The translations under genes and the position numbers were made by a program. From NCBI RefSeq assembly GCF_007558865.1, contig NZ_VLPK01000004.1, positions 248,001-312,000 of the forward strand: a DNA stretch of 64,000 bases. Reading direction: 5' to 3'. The first letter of the stretch is position 1. The number at the start of each line of letters is the position of its first letter. The notes below the pieces were generated by a model, which ran no database searches, was not told where the DNA came from, and was given only the letters and a program-made list of their open reading frames with translations. Positions 1 to 8,784 of this stretch are shown here, in pieces. The DNA comes from Mucilaginibacter corticis (GTDB lineage: Bacteria; Bacteroidota; Bacteroidia; Sphingobacteriales; Sphingobacteriaceae).

Positions 1-1085
1 TTACCATTGGTAAGCATTGATCCCATCAGGTCAAGCAGGCGGGCATCGCGGGTGTTAGCCCCCGGGAAACGGAACCCGATGGTTAAAGTTTCAGGGCTTG
101 GGCCATACACATCTTTTTTTACCGGGCTGGTGATCGGTTTTTCAGGTGCGAAACTATAAACCGGGATAGGCTTGGCTTTCATGTAGCTGAAATGATCATC
201 AACCTTTTTGATCATTACATCAGGGTTAAAATCGCCCGAAAGGATAATGCCCATGTTATTAGGCACATAGTAAGTGTAATAATAATTGCGGATGGCTTTT
301 AATGACGGGTTTTTCAGATCCTGAATAGTGCCTATAGTGGTGTGTTTACCATAATTATTATTTGGGAAAAGTGCGGCAAACATGGCCTCGACTGTTTTGC
401 GACCGTCATTGTCCAGTCCTATATTTTTTTCTTCATAAACAGCCTCAAGCTCGGTATGGAAAAGGCGTAATACCGGTTCGCGGAAACGCTCGGTTTGCAG
501 GGTTAAATATTTATCTATGGCAGAGCTGGGGATATCGTCCTCATAAACTGTTTGCTCAAATGAGGTAAAGGCATTGCTGTTTTGCCCGCCCATTGCAGCC
601 ATGATCTTATCATACTCATTAGCTATCGAAAACTTTGCCGCCTGGCCTGATACCTGGTCTATCTGCTTGTAAATGTCGGCGCGTTTACCTTCGTCTGTAG
701 TCGAGTTATATTGCTCATATAAGGCATCTATCTGATCGAGGTAAGGTTTTTCCTTCTCGTAATCCATGGTGCCGTATTTGTCAGTGCCCTTAAACATCAT
801 GTGTTCCAGGTAATGCGCAAGGCCTGTGTGGCTATCCGGATCTGTTTTGCTGCCTGCCTTTACTGCAACGTAAGCTTGTATGCGCGGTTGCTTATTGGTT
901 GGGCTAAGTATTACCGTAAGCCCATTTTTAAGCGTGTAAAAACGCGAGTGGGTAGGGTCGCCGGTTACATATTTATAAGTATAACCGCCGGATGTGCCTT
1001 GTTTCCAGGCAATAACGGTTTGCGCGTGCAGGTTTGATATAAAAGCAGAAAGAAAAATACAGATCAGAAATAACTTGTGTTTCAT
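1..1085 (-). CDS. M16 family zinc metallopeptidase (N-terminal part, cut by window start)
   Basis: The reading frame is open from an ATG at 1083-1085 down to the window edge, about 361 codons. The protein starts with a signal peptide (hydrophobic residues 5-20 ending in HAQ), so it is exported. The inverted zinc motif HYLEH lies at residues 91-95, followed by MMFKGT as usual in M16 (insulinase/pitrilysin) enzymes, with a conserved Glu cluster (AVYEEK) near residue 217 that supplies the third zinc ligand. The family cleaves peptides in the periplasm and often exists as an active and an inactive half. Only the active N-terminal half is visible here; the C-terminus lies outside the window. Catalytic class is secure, substrate unknown. 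Confidence 0.93.
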   Translation of the reverse strand, partial: MKHKLFLICIFLSAFISNLHAQTVIAWKQGTSGGYTYKYVTGDPTHSRFYTLKNGLTVILSPTNKQPRIQAYVAVKAGSKTDPDSHTGLAHYLEHMMFKGTDKYGTMDYEKEKPYLDQIDALYEQYNSTTDEGKRADIYKQIDQVSGQAAKFSIANEYDKIMAAMGGQNSNAFTSFEQTVYEDDIPSSAIDKYLTLQTERFREPVLRLFHTELEAVYEEKNIGLDNDGRKTVEAMFAALFPNNNYGKHTTIGTIQDLKNPSLKAIRNYYYTYYVPNNMGIILSGDFNPDVMIKKVDDHFSYMKAKPIPVYSFAPEKPITSPVKKDVYGPSPETLTIGFRFPGANTRDARLLDLMGSMLTNG

Positions 1086-1314
1086 GGGGCTTGTTTGAAC
1101 CATAAATGTATTTAAAAATTTTGTTTGATAAAAGGTGGCGATCAGCACAAAAAAATGTCTTTAGCATAGCTGAAATCAGCTATTTGATGTTGTTTGTTAA
1201 CTGTTGTTACAGTGGTATTTATTAATATTTAACAAAAATATTTCGGGGTAAATAAACCTTTACAAATGTCATCGCTCTAAAAAACATTGTTTAACAATAT
1301 AAAAATACACTACA

Positions 1315-1983
1315 ATGAAAAAAAATTTCTTCTTAGCTATATTATGTTTGCTAATTGCAGGCTCAGTAAGCGCACAACGACGGTACTACCACTCGCCGCG
1401 TAGTGGTTACAATTACAACAATAATGATAACAGCGATTTTTACACACCATCTGTAGGCTTTGAGATCGGTGCCAACGTGTCCAACATGGTGTCGTCAAAT
1501 TCGGATTATAATACAGGTAGTTTGGCCGGGCTAAACATTGGTCTTACTTTCGACCTGCCCATCATTTACCCGGTATCTTTCGCGCCCGAAGTTTTATTCT
1601 CGCAAAAAGGATACACTGCAACCACCACCGATGGTAACTTTACACAGCGTACCAACTATATCGATGTGCCGTTATTGTTTAAATTTAAGGCCGCGCCGGC
1701 ATTCAATATTTATATAGGCCCGCAATTGTCTTACCTTGTATCAACAACCAATACTTATGATAACGGTTTTGAAACTACCAGCGAGCAATACTATGAAAGC
1801 AACAACGGCCATAAATCATACCTTGACGGCGTGTTGGGTATAAGCTTTGATCTGAGCAGGAATGTCGACCTGCATGCACGTTATACCATAGATCTTCAGA
1901 AAACAGATTACCAGGGCAATACCTATGTGCCTAACTACCAAAACCAGGTTTGGCAATTTGGTATAGGATTTAAGTTTAAATAA
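1315..1983 (+). CDS. outer membrane beta-barrel protein, porin-like
   Basis: This 222-residue protein has a clear signal peptide (MKKNFFLAILCLLIAGSVSA, cleavage before QRR). A short Tyr/Asn/Ser-rich linker follows (about residues 22-45). The rest alternates polar and hydrophobic residues as in a small 8-stranded barrel (PorT/OmpW-like 'outer membrane protein beta-barrel' family of Bacteroidota), with strands such as VGFEIGANVS and the closing strand WQFGIGFKFK that ends on the aromatic-rich C-terminus typical of Bam substrates. It is a single-gene unit bounded by a hairpin downstream at 2004-2032. No substrate or binding function can be read from the sequence. Confidence 0.85.
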   Translation: MKKNFFLAILCLLIAGSVSAQRRYYHSPRSGYNYNNNDNSDFYTPSVGFEIGANVSNMVSSNSDYNTGSLAGLNIGLTFDLPIIYPVSFAPEVLFSQKGYTATTTDGNFTQRTNYIDVPLLFKFKAAPAFNIYIGPQLSYLVSTTNTYDNGFETTSEQYYESNNGHKSYLDGVLGISFDLSRNVDLHARYTIDLQKTDYQGNTYVPNYQNQVWQFGIGFKFK

Positions 1984-2003
1984 TAATAGACAGCGATTAA
2001 TAT

Positions 2004-2032
2004 ATAGCGATGGGTTTAAAACCCATCGCTAT
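2004..2032. repeat. palindromic intergenic stem (gcgatgggt family)
   Basis: Two 14-nt arms atagcgatgggttt / aaacccatcgctat form a perfect hairpin 21 nt after the outer membrane protein stop. No T-tract follows on either strand. The same stem core recurs at 34402-34430, there with a T-tract. This copy may be a processed 3' end or a dispersed repeat. Confidence 0.6.
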
Positions 2033-2047
2033 GAAAAAACATGAACG

Positions 2048-2085
2048 AAAAAAGCCGGATCATAATTTATGATCCGGCTTTTTTT
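2048..2085. terminator. bidirectional intrinsic terminator
   Basis: Perfect 11-bp stem gccggatcata (2054-2064), loop att, tatgatccggc (2068-2078), with six A before and seven T after. It can end transcription of the outer membrane protein from the left and of the RRM protein gene from the right. Confidence 0.9.
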
Positions 2086-2099
2086 ATATCATCTGCAAA

Positions 2100-2594
2100 T
2101 TAATAGTCAGAATTTTCTTTACCGCCACGGTCACGGTAGCTACCGCCGCCGCTCCTGTCGCGGTCTTTGTTATAACCACCACCGCTGTTGCCACGGTCTT
2201 TGTTATAACCGCCGCCACCGCCGCTGTTCCTGTCGCGGTTGTAGCCGCCACCACCGCCGCCGCTGTTGCCACCACGATAACCACCGCCACCGCCGCTTCC
2301 GCCACGATAGCCGCCGCCGCCACCATAACCGCCACCGCCGCTCGGTCTGTCCGTTTTTTCTTTAGCCTGGCTCACCGCAATGGTTTTGTCTAAAATTTGT
2401 TTTTCGTCAAGGTTGGTAATGGCGTTTTGCGCCTCTTCATCATTTGGCATTTCAACAAAAGCATAGCATTTGCTCCTGCCAGTCTCGCGATCCATGATTA
2501 CGTTAGCAGAACTTACTTCGCCATAAGGGGCAAAAAGTTCAATAATGTCAGCTTGCTGGTATTGGTACGGCAGCTTAGCGATAAAAATTTTCAT
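2100..2594 (-). CDS. RNA-binding protein, RRM domain with glycine-rich tail
   Basis: Residues 1-75 form one RRM fold: RNP2-like KIFIAKLP at residues 2-9 and RNP1-like KCYAFVEM at 42-49. From about residue 85 to the end the chain is glycine-rich with repeated GGGGY, YRGG and YNKDR units, so the architecture resembles bacterial Rbp and plant GRP cold-response proteins. It acts in the cytoplasm on single-stranded RNA; the family is often induced by cold and may modulate translation or RNA structure. The tail is coded by GC-rich near-repeats (2110-2340), which explains the long open frames seen there in other frames. It stands alone, ending at the bidirectional terminator 2048-2085. Confidence 0.93.
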   Translation of the reverse strand: MKIFIAKLPYQYQQADIIELFAPYGEVSSANVIMDRETGRSKCYAFVEMPNDEEAQNAITNLDEKQILDKTIAVSQAKEKTDRPSGGGGYGGGGGYRGGSGGGGGYRGGNSGGGGGGYNRDRNSGGGGGYNKDRGNSGGGYNKDRDRSGGGSYRDRGGKENSDY

Positions 2595-2770
2595 CTAAAA
2601 AATAAGTTAATGAGTTGTTTTAGTTATAGCAATAGTAAGCATTATTAATTGTAAAAAAACATAGCCATCAGTATATGATATGCCCAATCTGTTTAAAAGA
2701 CAACATTGGTATGTTTTTATTGTTTGCGCTTTTTAATTATTATAGCTAAAGGGAGAGTGAAGCGCAGCGC

Positions 2771-3130
2771 CTAAGATATCAGGCTGTTAACTTTTTCAAC
2801 CAGCTCGCTAAGATCAAATGGTTTGTTTATAACCGCGTCGCAGCCGTAACCAAACAATTCGTCGTCATGATTAATATAAGCCGAGAAAATAATAACAGGG
2901 GTATCTTTATATTCGGGGTGGCATTTTATTTGCCGGCACAGTTCGCCGCCGTTTGCACCAGCGACGCGGTAATCCAATATCACCAGGTTTGGTTCAAAGC
3001 TTTCAACCAGGGGCATAACCTCAGCCCCCTCAGAGATGCTCTTTACATCAAAGTTTTCGTACGACAGTGTTTCGTGAACGATATCCAGAATGTCCTGGTT
3101 ATCGTCTAATATTAAAATACGTTTTGACAT
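2771..3130 (-). CDS. receiver-only response regulator
   Basis: A 119-residue CheY-like receiver domain with nothing attached. The acidic pocket is D9-D10, the phospho-acceptor is D53 in LVILDYRV, the switch Ser is in IIFSAYI, and the conserved Lys is in INKPF. Such stand-alone receivers act by phosphotransfer or by binding a partner rather than DNA. No kinase is adjacent, so its partner is unknown. Upstream on the same strand a sequence matching the Bacteroidota -7 box (TATATTTG, 3242 to 3235) lies in a very AT-rich 210-nt spacer, but the best upstream TTG is 26 nt away, so that promoter is weak evidence. Confidence 0.93.
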   Translation of the reverse strand: MSKRILILDDNQDILDIVHETLSYENFDVKSISEGAEVMPLVESFEPNLVILDYRVAGANGGELCRQIKCHPEYKDTPVIIFSAYINHDDELFGYGCDAVINKPFDLSELVEKVNSLIS

Positions 3131-3344
3131 GTATATAAATTAATACTACTTCGAAAAACTTGTAAATCGTAAAATGTATTGCTTCTAATTAAGCTTAGAG
3201 GGTAAAGGCTGATATTTTTTCGAACGTTAATAGCCAAATATACTTATATATTTTTAATATTATTATATCAAACGTAACAATCCGGTTAAAATATTGTAAA
3301 AAAGATATTTATGCTTTCAACACTATTTAAAGGCAGTTTTTTGC

Positions 3345-4559
3345 TTAAAAAGCCTCGCCTAAATTGAGTATCAAAGCCGAATAATTTTTACTGAAACCAT
3401 AGTCAATACCAATATTGGTGTCAGACTTTTTATTGAACTTAATGCGCAGCCCGCTACCGCCGGCCAGGTTCCAGTATTTAAACTCGCGCAGGTGCGCTTG
3501 GCTGGCCGAGTTTGCATTGGCAAATATTACAAAACCCAGTAAACCATTGTCAGTAATATCGCGCCGGTATTCTGTTTCAAAGTAAAAAAGGTTTTCGCCC
3601 CGGTACCTGTTTTGCGCTATGCCGCGGCCCGAACGCTGGTAGGGATCATTGCCGATAGAAGGCAGGTTAAGATAAGGTGTACCAGATGAAAGCGAGGTCC
3701 AGTAATAGGTCCAGAAAGCGATCATGTTTTTAGTAGGGGCGGTTGTTAACGATAGATATTTACGCACATCAACATATAACGATTGCCAGTTATCATTACT
3801 ACCCAGCGCCTCCATGCTGTAACGATAAATAATATTGCCATACCAGCCCGGCAGCGGGTTGATGGAGTTATTGCGGGTATCATACAATAAGTTGACACTT
3901 GGCCCCGACGAGAATGAACTTTGCCCGGTACCAAACTGGTAGCCGGTAAACTCTTTAAATGTTTTAGATGTACCGTTGTCGCTTTCTACATCCATGTAGT
4001 AATCTAAATTATAGCCAATGCCGGCAAAGAAATAGGGCGTTATTTTTTTTAACGCGCTTTGATAAAAGCGGATGTATTGGTAATTGACCAGAAACTTATC
4101 AGACGCGTGCTGGCCGCCACCCAGCCCCCAGGTGTATTGCGGATACACCAATACGCGGGTATCGCCCTGTATATTATAGGCATTATTGTTAAGCCAGATA
4201 CTGGAGTGAATAGGTAAACCATACCGGCCCTTAAAGTTGGCGTAGGGCGTAAAGGTAATGGATGACAGGTAAGTTGTACGTCTGTCGCCAAGGTAAAAAC
4301 CCGCGGTGGTTGATGTGATTAGCGTTTTGCCATTGGCGATACCTGACGATGAAACCGGCAATACCGAAAAGTAGAACTTCTTTTTTTCATTGGCAGATAT
4401 GGTACGTGTCCTGATAGTGAAAAGCGACCGGGCGATATCGATTAAATCGACCTTGGCAATGGTATCGGTAGGGCGGTATTTTACAGAACTGCTGTCGTTT
4501 TGTGCCCATAACAGGGCGGGTAAAAAGCAAGCAAGAACTGTAAAGAAAACTTTTACCAT
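3345..4559 (-). CDS. BamA/TamA-family outer membrane barrel protein
   Basis: The 404-residue product begins with a signal peptide (MVKVFFTVLACFLPALLWAQ). The remainder is a beta-rich chain with the features of the surface-antigen (D15/Omp85-like) barrel: SSGPSVNLLYDTRNN, WYGNIIYRYS, and strand-turn repeats up to SALILNLGEAF. No POTRA domains are evident because only about 60 residues precede the barrel, so it is a short barrel-only member as is common in Bacteroidota. Location would be the outer membrane; whether it inserts proteins, moves lipids or is structural cannot be told. Transcribed away from the glycine-zipper gene with a terminator between (4604-4637). Confidence 0.8.
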   Translation of the reverse strand: MVKVFFTVLACFLPALLWAQNDSSSVKYRPTDTIAKVDLIDIARSLFTIRTRTISANEKKKFYFSVLPVSSSGIANGKTLITSTTAGFYLGDRRTTYLSSITFTPYANFKGRYGLPIHSSIWLNNNAYNIQGDTRVLVYPQYTWGLGGGQHASDKFLVNYQYIRFYQSALKKITPYFFAGIGYNLDYYMDVESDNGTSKTFKEFTGYQFGTGQSSFSSGPSVNLLYDTRNNSINPLPGWYGNIIYRYSMEALGSNDNWQSLYVDVRKYLSLTTAPTKNMIAFWTYYWTSLSSGTPYLNLPSIGNDPYQRSGRGIAQNRYRGENLFYFETEYRRDITDNGLLGFVIFANANSASQAHLREFKYWNLAGGSGLRIKFNKKSDTNIGIDYGFSKNYSALILNLGEAF

Positions 4560-4603
4560 TAAGATTATAACGTAGTTTGCATTGCTTTAAATATACTAAA
4601 AAT

Positions 4604-4637
4604 GAAAAAGCCTGTGGCAAACGCTACAGGCTTTTTC
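4604..4637. terminator. intrinsic terminator
   Basis: Stem gaaaaagcctgt (4604-4615) pairs perfectly with acaggctttttc (4626-4637) around a 10-nt loop. Read on the minus strand it ends in a T-rich run, so it terminates the glycine-zipper gene at 4653. Confidence 0.85.
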
Positions 4638-4652
4638 AAGAATCAATAGTTA

Positions 4653-4976
4653 TTACTTTGGTTTTCTGTAAACATAGGCGTTTGGATAATGCCCGTGTTT
4701 ACGATAATAAGCCGCTCTGTATGCGGCACGTCTCTTTTTCTCAACACTTTTACGGTGCTCGTTACCAATAATATAACCGCCACCGGCACCAATGGCACCA
4801 CCTATTAAGGCACCGCCCACGTTATGACCTACTATACCACCCACTACAGCGCCACCCGCGCCGCCTATAATAGCACCTTTACCCTGATCGCTTATTTTTT
4901 TATGCTGCGCATGGGCCAGGTTGCTGGTTAGCATGAATGTAGATAGTATCCCGATATATGCAATTAGCTTTTTCAT
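4653..4976 (-). CDS. glycine-zipper protein with signal peptide
   Basis: The 107-residue product has a signal peptide (MKKLIAYIGILSTFMLTSNLAHAQ) and then a central block, about residues 33-70, of repeated small residues (GAIIGGAGGAVVGGIVGHNVGGALIGG in parts) that fits the YMGG/Gly-zipper family. Glycine zippers pack membrane helices tightly; in Gram-negatives such proteins sit in the outer membrane or periplasm. The C-terminal third is basic and Tyr/His-rich (KKRRAAYRAAYYRKHGHYP). Monocistronic. Function of this subfamily is not known. Confidence 0.82.
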   Translation of the reverse strand: MKKLIAYIGILSTFMLTSNLAHAQHKKISDQGKGAIIGGAGGAVVGGIVGHNVGGALIGGAIGAGGGYIIGNEHRKSVEKKRRAAYRAAYYRKHGHYPNAYVYRKPK

Positions 4977-5221
4977 AAAAAATAATATTATAATATAACT
5001 GTTGTAATAAATAACTAATCAAATAATAAGCCAAAGTTGGCAATCATCAATAAAACAGGTTAGCCATACTTAAAGTTTTAAATTACAGGTATATCTTAAG
5101 AAGGATATAATTTCACCGGTGACCTATAATGTATGTTTTAATAGGCAATACGGTTTAATTTACTTAAAAATTACCCGTTATATGACGGCTGTTAACATGG
5201 AAAAACGATCTTTGCCGAAAC

Positions 5222-6451
5222 ATGACCAAACAACGTTATTTTTTTACCGTACTGATATTAGGAGCATTAACGGCACTGGGCCCGTTCTCTATCGATATGT
5301 ATTTACCCGGTTTCCCGGCTATAGCCAAATCACTGCACACCACTACTGCTGAGGTATCACTTTCGCTTTCCAGCTTTTTTGTTGGGCTTGCGGCCGGCCA
5401 GTTATTGTACGGGCCGCTGTTAGATAAATATGGCCGTAAAAAGCCTTTATATTTTGGTTTATCGCTGTACCTGGTGGCTTCTGTAGGTTGTTTTTTTGCT
5501 ACCAGTATAGAAACGCTAATCATTATACGCTTTGTACAGGCCATAGGCAGCTGTGCCGCGGGAGTAGCATCAATGGCTATGGTGCGCGATATTTTCCCGC
5601 TTGAAGAAAACGCCAAGATCTTTGCTTTGCTGATACTGATATTGGGTGCATCGCCCATGCTGGCACCTACCATTGGCGGTTATGTAACGGTGATCTGGGG
5701 CTGGCACGAGATCTTTGTGATATTGGGCATTATGGCATTCCTGATCCTGCTCTCCGTAATATTCTTCCTGCCCGAAAGCTATAAACCCGACCCCAATTAC
5801 TCGTTGAAACCCGCGCCCATCATCAATAGCTTTTTAACGGTGATAAAAGAGCCGCAGTTTTATACCTACGCTTTAACAGGTGCCTTTTCATTCGCGGGTT
5901 TGTTTGTATATGTTTCGGCTTCGCCGATAGTTTTTATGGAAGTTTTTAAGGTAAGTGCCAAAACATACGGCTGGATCTTTGCCAGCCTTTCAATCGGTTT
6001 CATAGGCTCGAGCCAGGTAAATAACCTATTGCTGAAAAAATATAAGAGCGAGCAGATCATCCGTGTTTCATTAAGTATACAAGTAGTGACCAGCCTGTTA
6101 TTTGTTATAGGCAGCTGGTACAATTGGTATGGCTTGGGTGGCACCATATCTATGATATTTATTATGCTTTGCTGTATTGGTATTTCAAACCCTAACGCTT
6201 CAGCGCTATCCTTGGCGCCGTTCGAGAAAAACGCGGGAACGGCTTCCGCACTATTAGGCGCCATGCAGTTAGGCCTGGGCGCGACAGCCACTTTTGGCAT
6301 CGGGATGCTAAACACACATTCGTCCGTACCCATGTCATTAATTATGGAGGTTAGCGCATTTATTGCCTTGCTAATATTATTTTTTGGCAGCAGGCAAATA
6401 GTTAACAGGATAGAGGTGAGCAGTAATGCCGCAGCGGGTATGGCGCATTAA
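5222..6451 (+). CDS. Bcr/CflA-family multidrug efflux MFS transporter
   Basis: A 409-residue, 12-helix major facilitator. Helix 1 carries the family signature GALTALGPFSIDMYLPGFPAI, and the loop between helices 2 and 3 carries GPLLDKYGRKKPLY, the MFS motif A. Bcr/CflA proteins export drugs or small metabolites (bicyclomycin, chloramphenicol, sulfonamides, cysteine) by proton antiport across the inner membrane. The start ATG at 5222 places the first helix right after a short cytoplasmic lead MTKQRY. It converges on the secreted glycosidase gene with only 6 nt between stops, and no terminator was seen in that gap. Confidence 0.93.
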   Translation: MTKQRYFFTVLILGALTALGPFSIDMYLPGFPAIAKSLHTTTAEVSLSLSSFFVGLAAGQLLYGPLLDKYGRKKPLYFGLSLYLVASVGCFFATSIETLIIIRFVQAIGSCAAGVASMAMVRDIFPLEENAKIFALLILILGASPMLAPTIGGYVTVIWGWHEIFVILGIMAFLILLSVIFFLPESYKPDPNYSLKPAPIINSFLTVIKEPQFYTYALTGAFSFAGLFVYVSASPIVFMEVFKVSAKTYGWIFASLSIGFIGSSQVNNLLLKKYKSEQIIRVSLSIQVVTSLLFVIGSWYNWYGLGGTISMIFIMLCCIGISNPNASALSLAPFEKNAGTASALLGAMQLGLGATATFGIGMLNTHSSVPMSLIMEVSAFIALLILFFGSRQIVNRIEVSSNAAAGMAH

Positions 6452-6457
6452 TATTTA

Positions 6458-8674
6458 CTACTCTACCACAAACCATGTATAACTTTCCGGGCCAATTGTA
6501 AATGTCAAATCGGTTGTAAAATCGCGATCAATATTTTTTTCGGTTTTGGTTTCGCCTTTTTCTAAAAATGTGGCGGTTTGGCTAAGGCCGGTATAATACA
6601 GCGGTACTTTAATGGTGCGCGTTATTTTTTCTTTAAGCGGATTGTACAACATGATCAGGCCTTTTTCTTTCAGTTGCGGGTTTACGTGCATAATACCATC
6701 CCAATCCCTGCCGTCGGCACGCTGTAGGTGAATAATATCTGCATTCAGTATCTCCCTGTATTTCTTATACCAGGATATTACGTCGGCAACTGTTTGACGG
6801 GTAGCCTCTGTATCGTACAAGCGTGGCCCACGGTAACAAGCCTGTACGCCCGACCCGTAATATTCCATCATCAGCGCCTTGTAGGCGTCAAGGTGCTCAC
6901 TTAATGGCTCTAATATGGCCTCGGGGCCGCCTCCCTGGTATTTTGTAAGCGGCACAAAGCCCCAACCCATACTCGGGATCTCGTTCCAAAGGCCGTCATA
7001 AATATTTTGCCGGTTAAGAATAACCTGCTGCTCTCTTGAAAGCGAGAAATTTACCTCGCGGTAGCCAATGGCAATTTTATTGGTTCCGTCCATAAAATAC
7101 CAGTCGGGGGCGTTGATATAAACGCCGCGCTGGTTAAGCCAATGGTATAGTTCTTTTTGTATTTCCATTTGCCGCCACTGGCTGTCGTCTAAATTTTTGT
7201 GCCCGGGATGCGTGGTCGACGCGCAGACATCACCGGGGTAGGGTCCGTCGTTCTCCCAGATATCGAACCCTGTCGCTGTAAAAAACTTCTTTATTTTATC
7301 GCGGTAGCCTAATCCCCACTGGCTGCCGTAGCATGGGGCATTGCCAAAAAAAGCGCCGCCTGGTTTGCCTGTTTTTGGGTCGACTACATCATCGCTGTCG
7401 CTTATCTTGCGTGAGCTGAATAAAGAGTACCCGCCCAGTTTTATGTTTTTACTATGGGCGTATTCGGCCAAACGTTCCCACTTTTTCAAATTTGCTGCCG
7501 ATGTATCCTCCATATTTAAATGACTGCCGAAGCTCAGTATCAACGCCTCATAGCCGGTTGCCACGCATTGATCAATAGCGGTGCGTACCTCATCATCATT
7601 TTTACTTACCAGGTGCATAAAAATGGGGTTGGCAGTTACCCATGGTGTTAAAGTACGGTACATTTTACGTATGGCCAGTCCGCGCCTTTCGCGGTCGTAG
7701 TTGTCTAGCAATAGTTCATAAGTGCGTACCGACGTAAAATTGTCGCGGGGTTTAAGTTCCACAGCCGTAACTTTCTCGGGGTAAACCTGCAATAAACATG
7801 GCGTTTGGTAATCATAGTTTACCTGCGATGTGTATGTGCTGTCGGCCAGCCAATGCGTGGTTTGATCGCTTAAGCGCGAACGCATGGCATTGTTGAAGGC
7901 GTAGTTATTTTCAATATAAAGGCTTTGCGGGGTAAGCATTTCTTTAGTGCTCCCTACCACGGCGCTTTCTTCTTCAACAACACCCATTATTTCATTTACC
8001 ACCCGCCCTATAATAATTGCCGAAGCTGTTTTGTTGTCAACAGTGACCCATTTACTGATCAATGGGATACCATCATAAATGCTGTAATGCACCGCTACTG
8101 TTATACCCTTAAGTTCTTTCAGCTTTGAGTGATAGAAAAAAGAAACGGTTTTGCCTGTTGGCTGATCTTTATTGCTTGCCCACCATCCGTCGCTTTTCCA
8201 GTTGATTATTGGCGCAATAGGCGATACCTCGTATCGCTCAAACTGGAAATCTTCAGTGTTAGCAATGAAACTGTCCAGCCAGCCGGGCAGCAGGTAGGCG
8301 TTTTCTTTTTGGCCGTACAAGCCGCCAATATTATATGCTTTATTGTTTATAGTTATCCTTGCTTCAGCTTTTACCGAACGGATAAGTTGTTTGCCATTTT
8401 GCAGGTTTACCTGATCATAGCAGGCAACGTTAGGCGATATGCGGAAACTACGCCTCACCAAACCATTGTAAAGTATAATGTTTTTGTTATCGGGTGTTTT
8501 GTAAACACCGGCCAATTTTGTTTCGGGCTTAACCAGCCAGTCGCCTGTAGCATTTGCGTTCATCTCAGGCTTCCATACCGGCAGGTCTTGCGCCGATGCA
8601 AGATGTGAAAAAGCCAGCAATAAAATTACGCCCGCGAAAATATACCGACAGGGTTTGAAGGGTTTTGCTTTCAT
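6458..8674 (-). CDS. secreted glycoside hydrolase, alpha-galactosidase-like (clan uncertain)
   Basis: The 738-residue product has an N-terminal hydrophobic signal segment (about residues 10-28, ending ASAQ). Residues about 40-330 look like a beta-sandwich sugar-hydrolase N-domain; about 340-640 look like a TIM barrel with EALILSFGSHLN, GFDIWENDGPYPGD and YINAPDWYFMDG, where Asp/Glu clusters could be catalytic; a small C-terminal beta domain ends TFTIGPESYTWFVVE. This layout fits GH-D-like alpha-galactosidases (GH27/GH36) or relatives commonly annotated as alpha-galactosidase in Bacteroidota, but no catalytic pair was assigned. The enzyme would act in periplasm or outside the cell on plant or algal glycans. 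Monocistronic. Confidence 0.65.
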   Translation of the reverse strand: MKAKPFKPCRYIFAGVILLLAFSHLASAQDLPVWKPEMNANATGDWLVKPETKLAGVYKTPDNKNIILYNGLVRRSFRISPNVACYDQVNLQNGKQLIRSVKAEARITINNKAYNIGGLYGQKENAYLLPGWLDSFIANTEDFQFERYEVSPIAPIINWKSDGWWASNKDQPTGKTVSFFYHSKLKELKGITVAVHYSIYDGIPLISKWVTVDNKTASAIIIGRVVNEIMGVVEEESAVVGSTKEMLTPQSLYIENNYAFNNAMRSRLSDQTTHWLADSTYTSQVNYDYQTPCLLQVYPEKVTAVELKPRDNFTSVRTYELLLDNYDRERRGLAIRKMYRTLTPWVTANPIFMHLVSKNDDEVRTAIDQCVATGYEALILSFGSHLNMEDTSAANLKKWERLAEYAHSKNIKLGGYSLFSSRKISDSDDVVDPKTGKPGGAFFGNAPCYGSQWGLGYRDKIKKFFTATGFDIWENDGPYPGDVCASTTHPGHKNLDDSQWRQMEIQKELYHWLNQRGVYINAPDWYFMDGTNKIAIGYREVNFSLSREQQVILNRQNIYDGLWNEIPSMGWGFVPLTKYQGGGPEAILEPLSEHLDAYKALMMEYYGSGVQACYRGPRLYDTEATRQTVADVISWYKKYREILNADIIHLQRADGRDWDGIMHVNPQLKEKGLIMLYNPLKEKITRTIKVPLYYTGLSQTATFLEKGETKTEKNIDRDFTTDLTFTIGPESYTWFVVE

Positions 8675-8742
8675 TGAAACTAATTGGTTAATGCAATATA
8701 GTCAATCAAGTCAATATCCGCTACAAGCCTTAATTACACAAA

Positions 8743-8776
8743 ACAGGTGATTCACATACTAAAATGAATCACCTGT
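8743..8776. terminator. hairpin with gtgattca arms, probable terminator of the clpP operon
   Basis: Stem acaggtgattca (8743-8754) and tgaatcacctgt (8765-8776) are a perfect 12-bp pair around a 10-nt loop, followed by a T-run on the plus strand (8780-8785) and a weaker T-run on the minus strand. It lies just after the clpP stop. The arm sequence reappears several times at 55030-55234. Confidence 0.7.
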
Positions 8777-8784
8777 CTGATTTT

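Noticed and set aside
801..1167. Open frames across the M16 protease start
   Set aside because: They lie opposite or across the well-supported protease start with its signal peptide, and have no recognisable features.
2069..2365. Arg/His-rich and Ala/Val-rich open frames over the RRM gene
   Set aside because: They arise from the GC-rich glycine codon repeats of the RRM tail read in other frames; composition is nonsensical and the RRM frame is clearly the coding one.
5119..5352. Open frame overlapping the Bcr/CflA start
   Set aside because: Runs into the transporter in another frame; the transporter reading is strongly supported.
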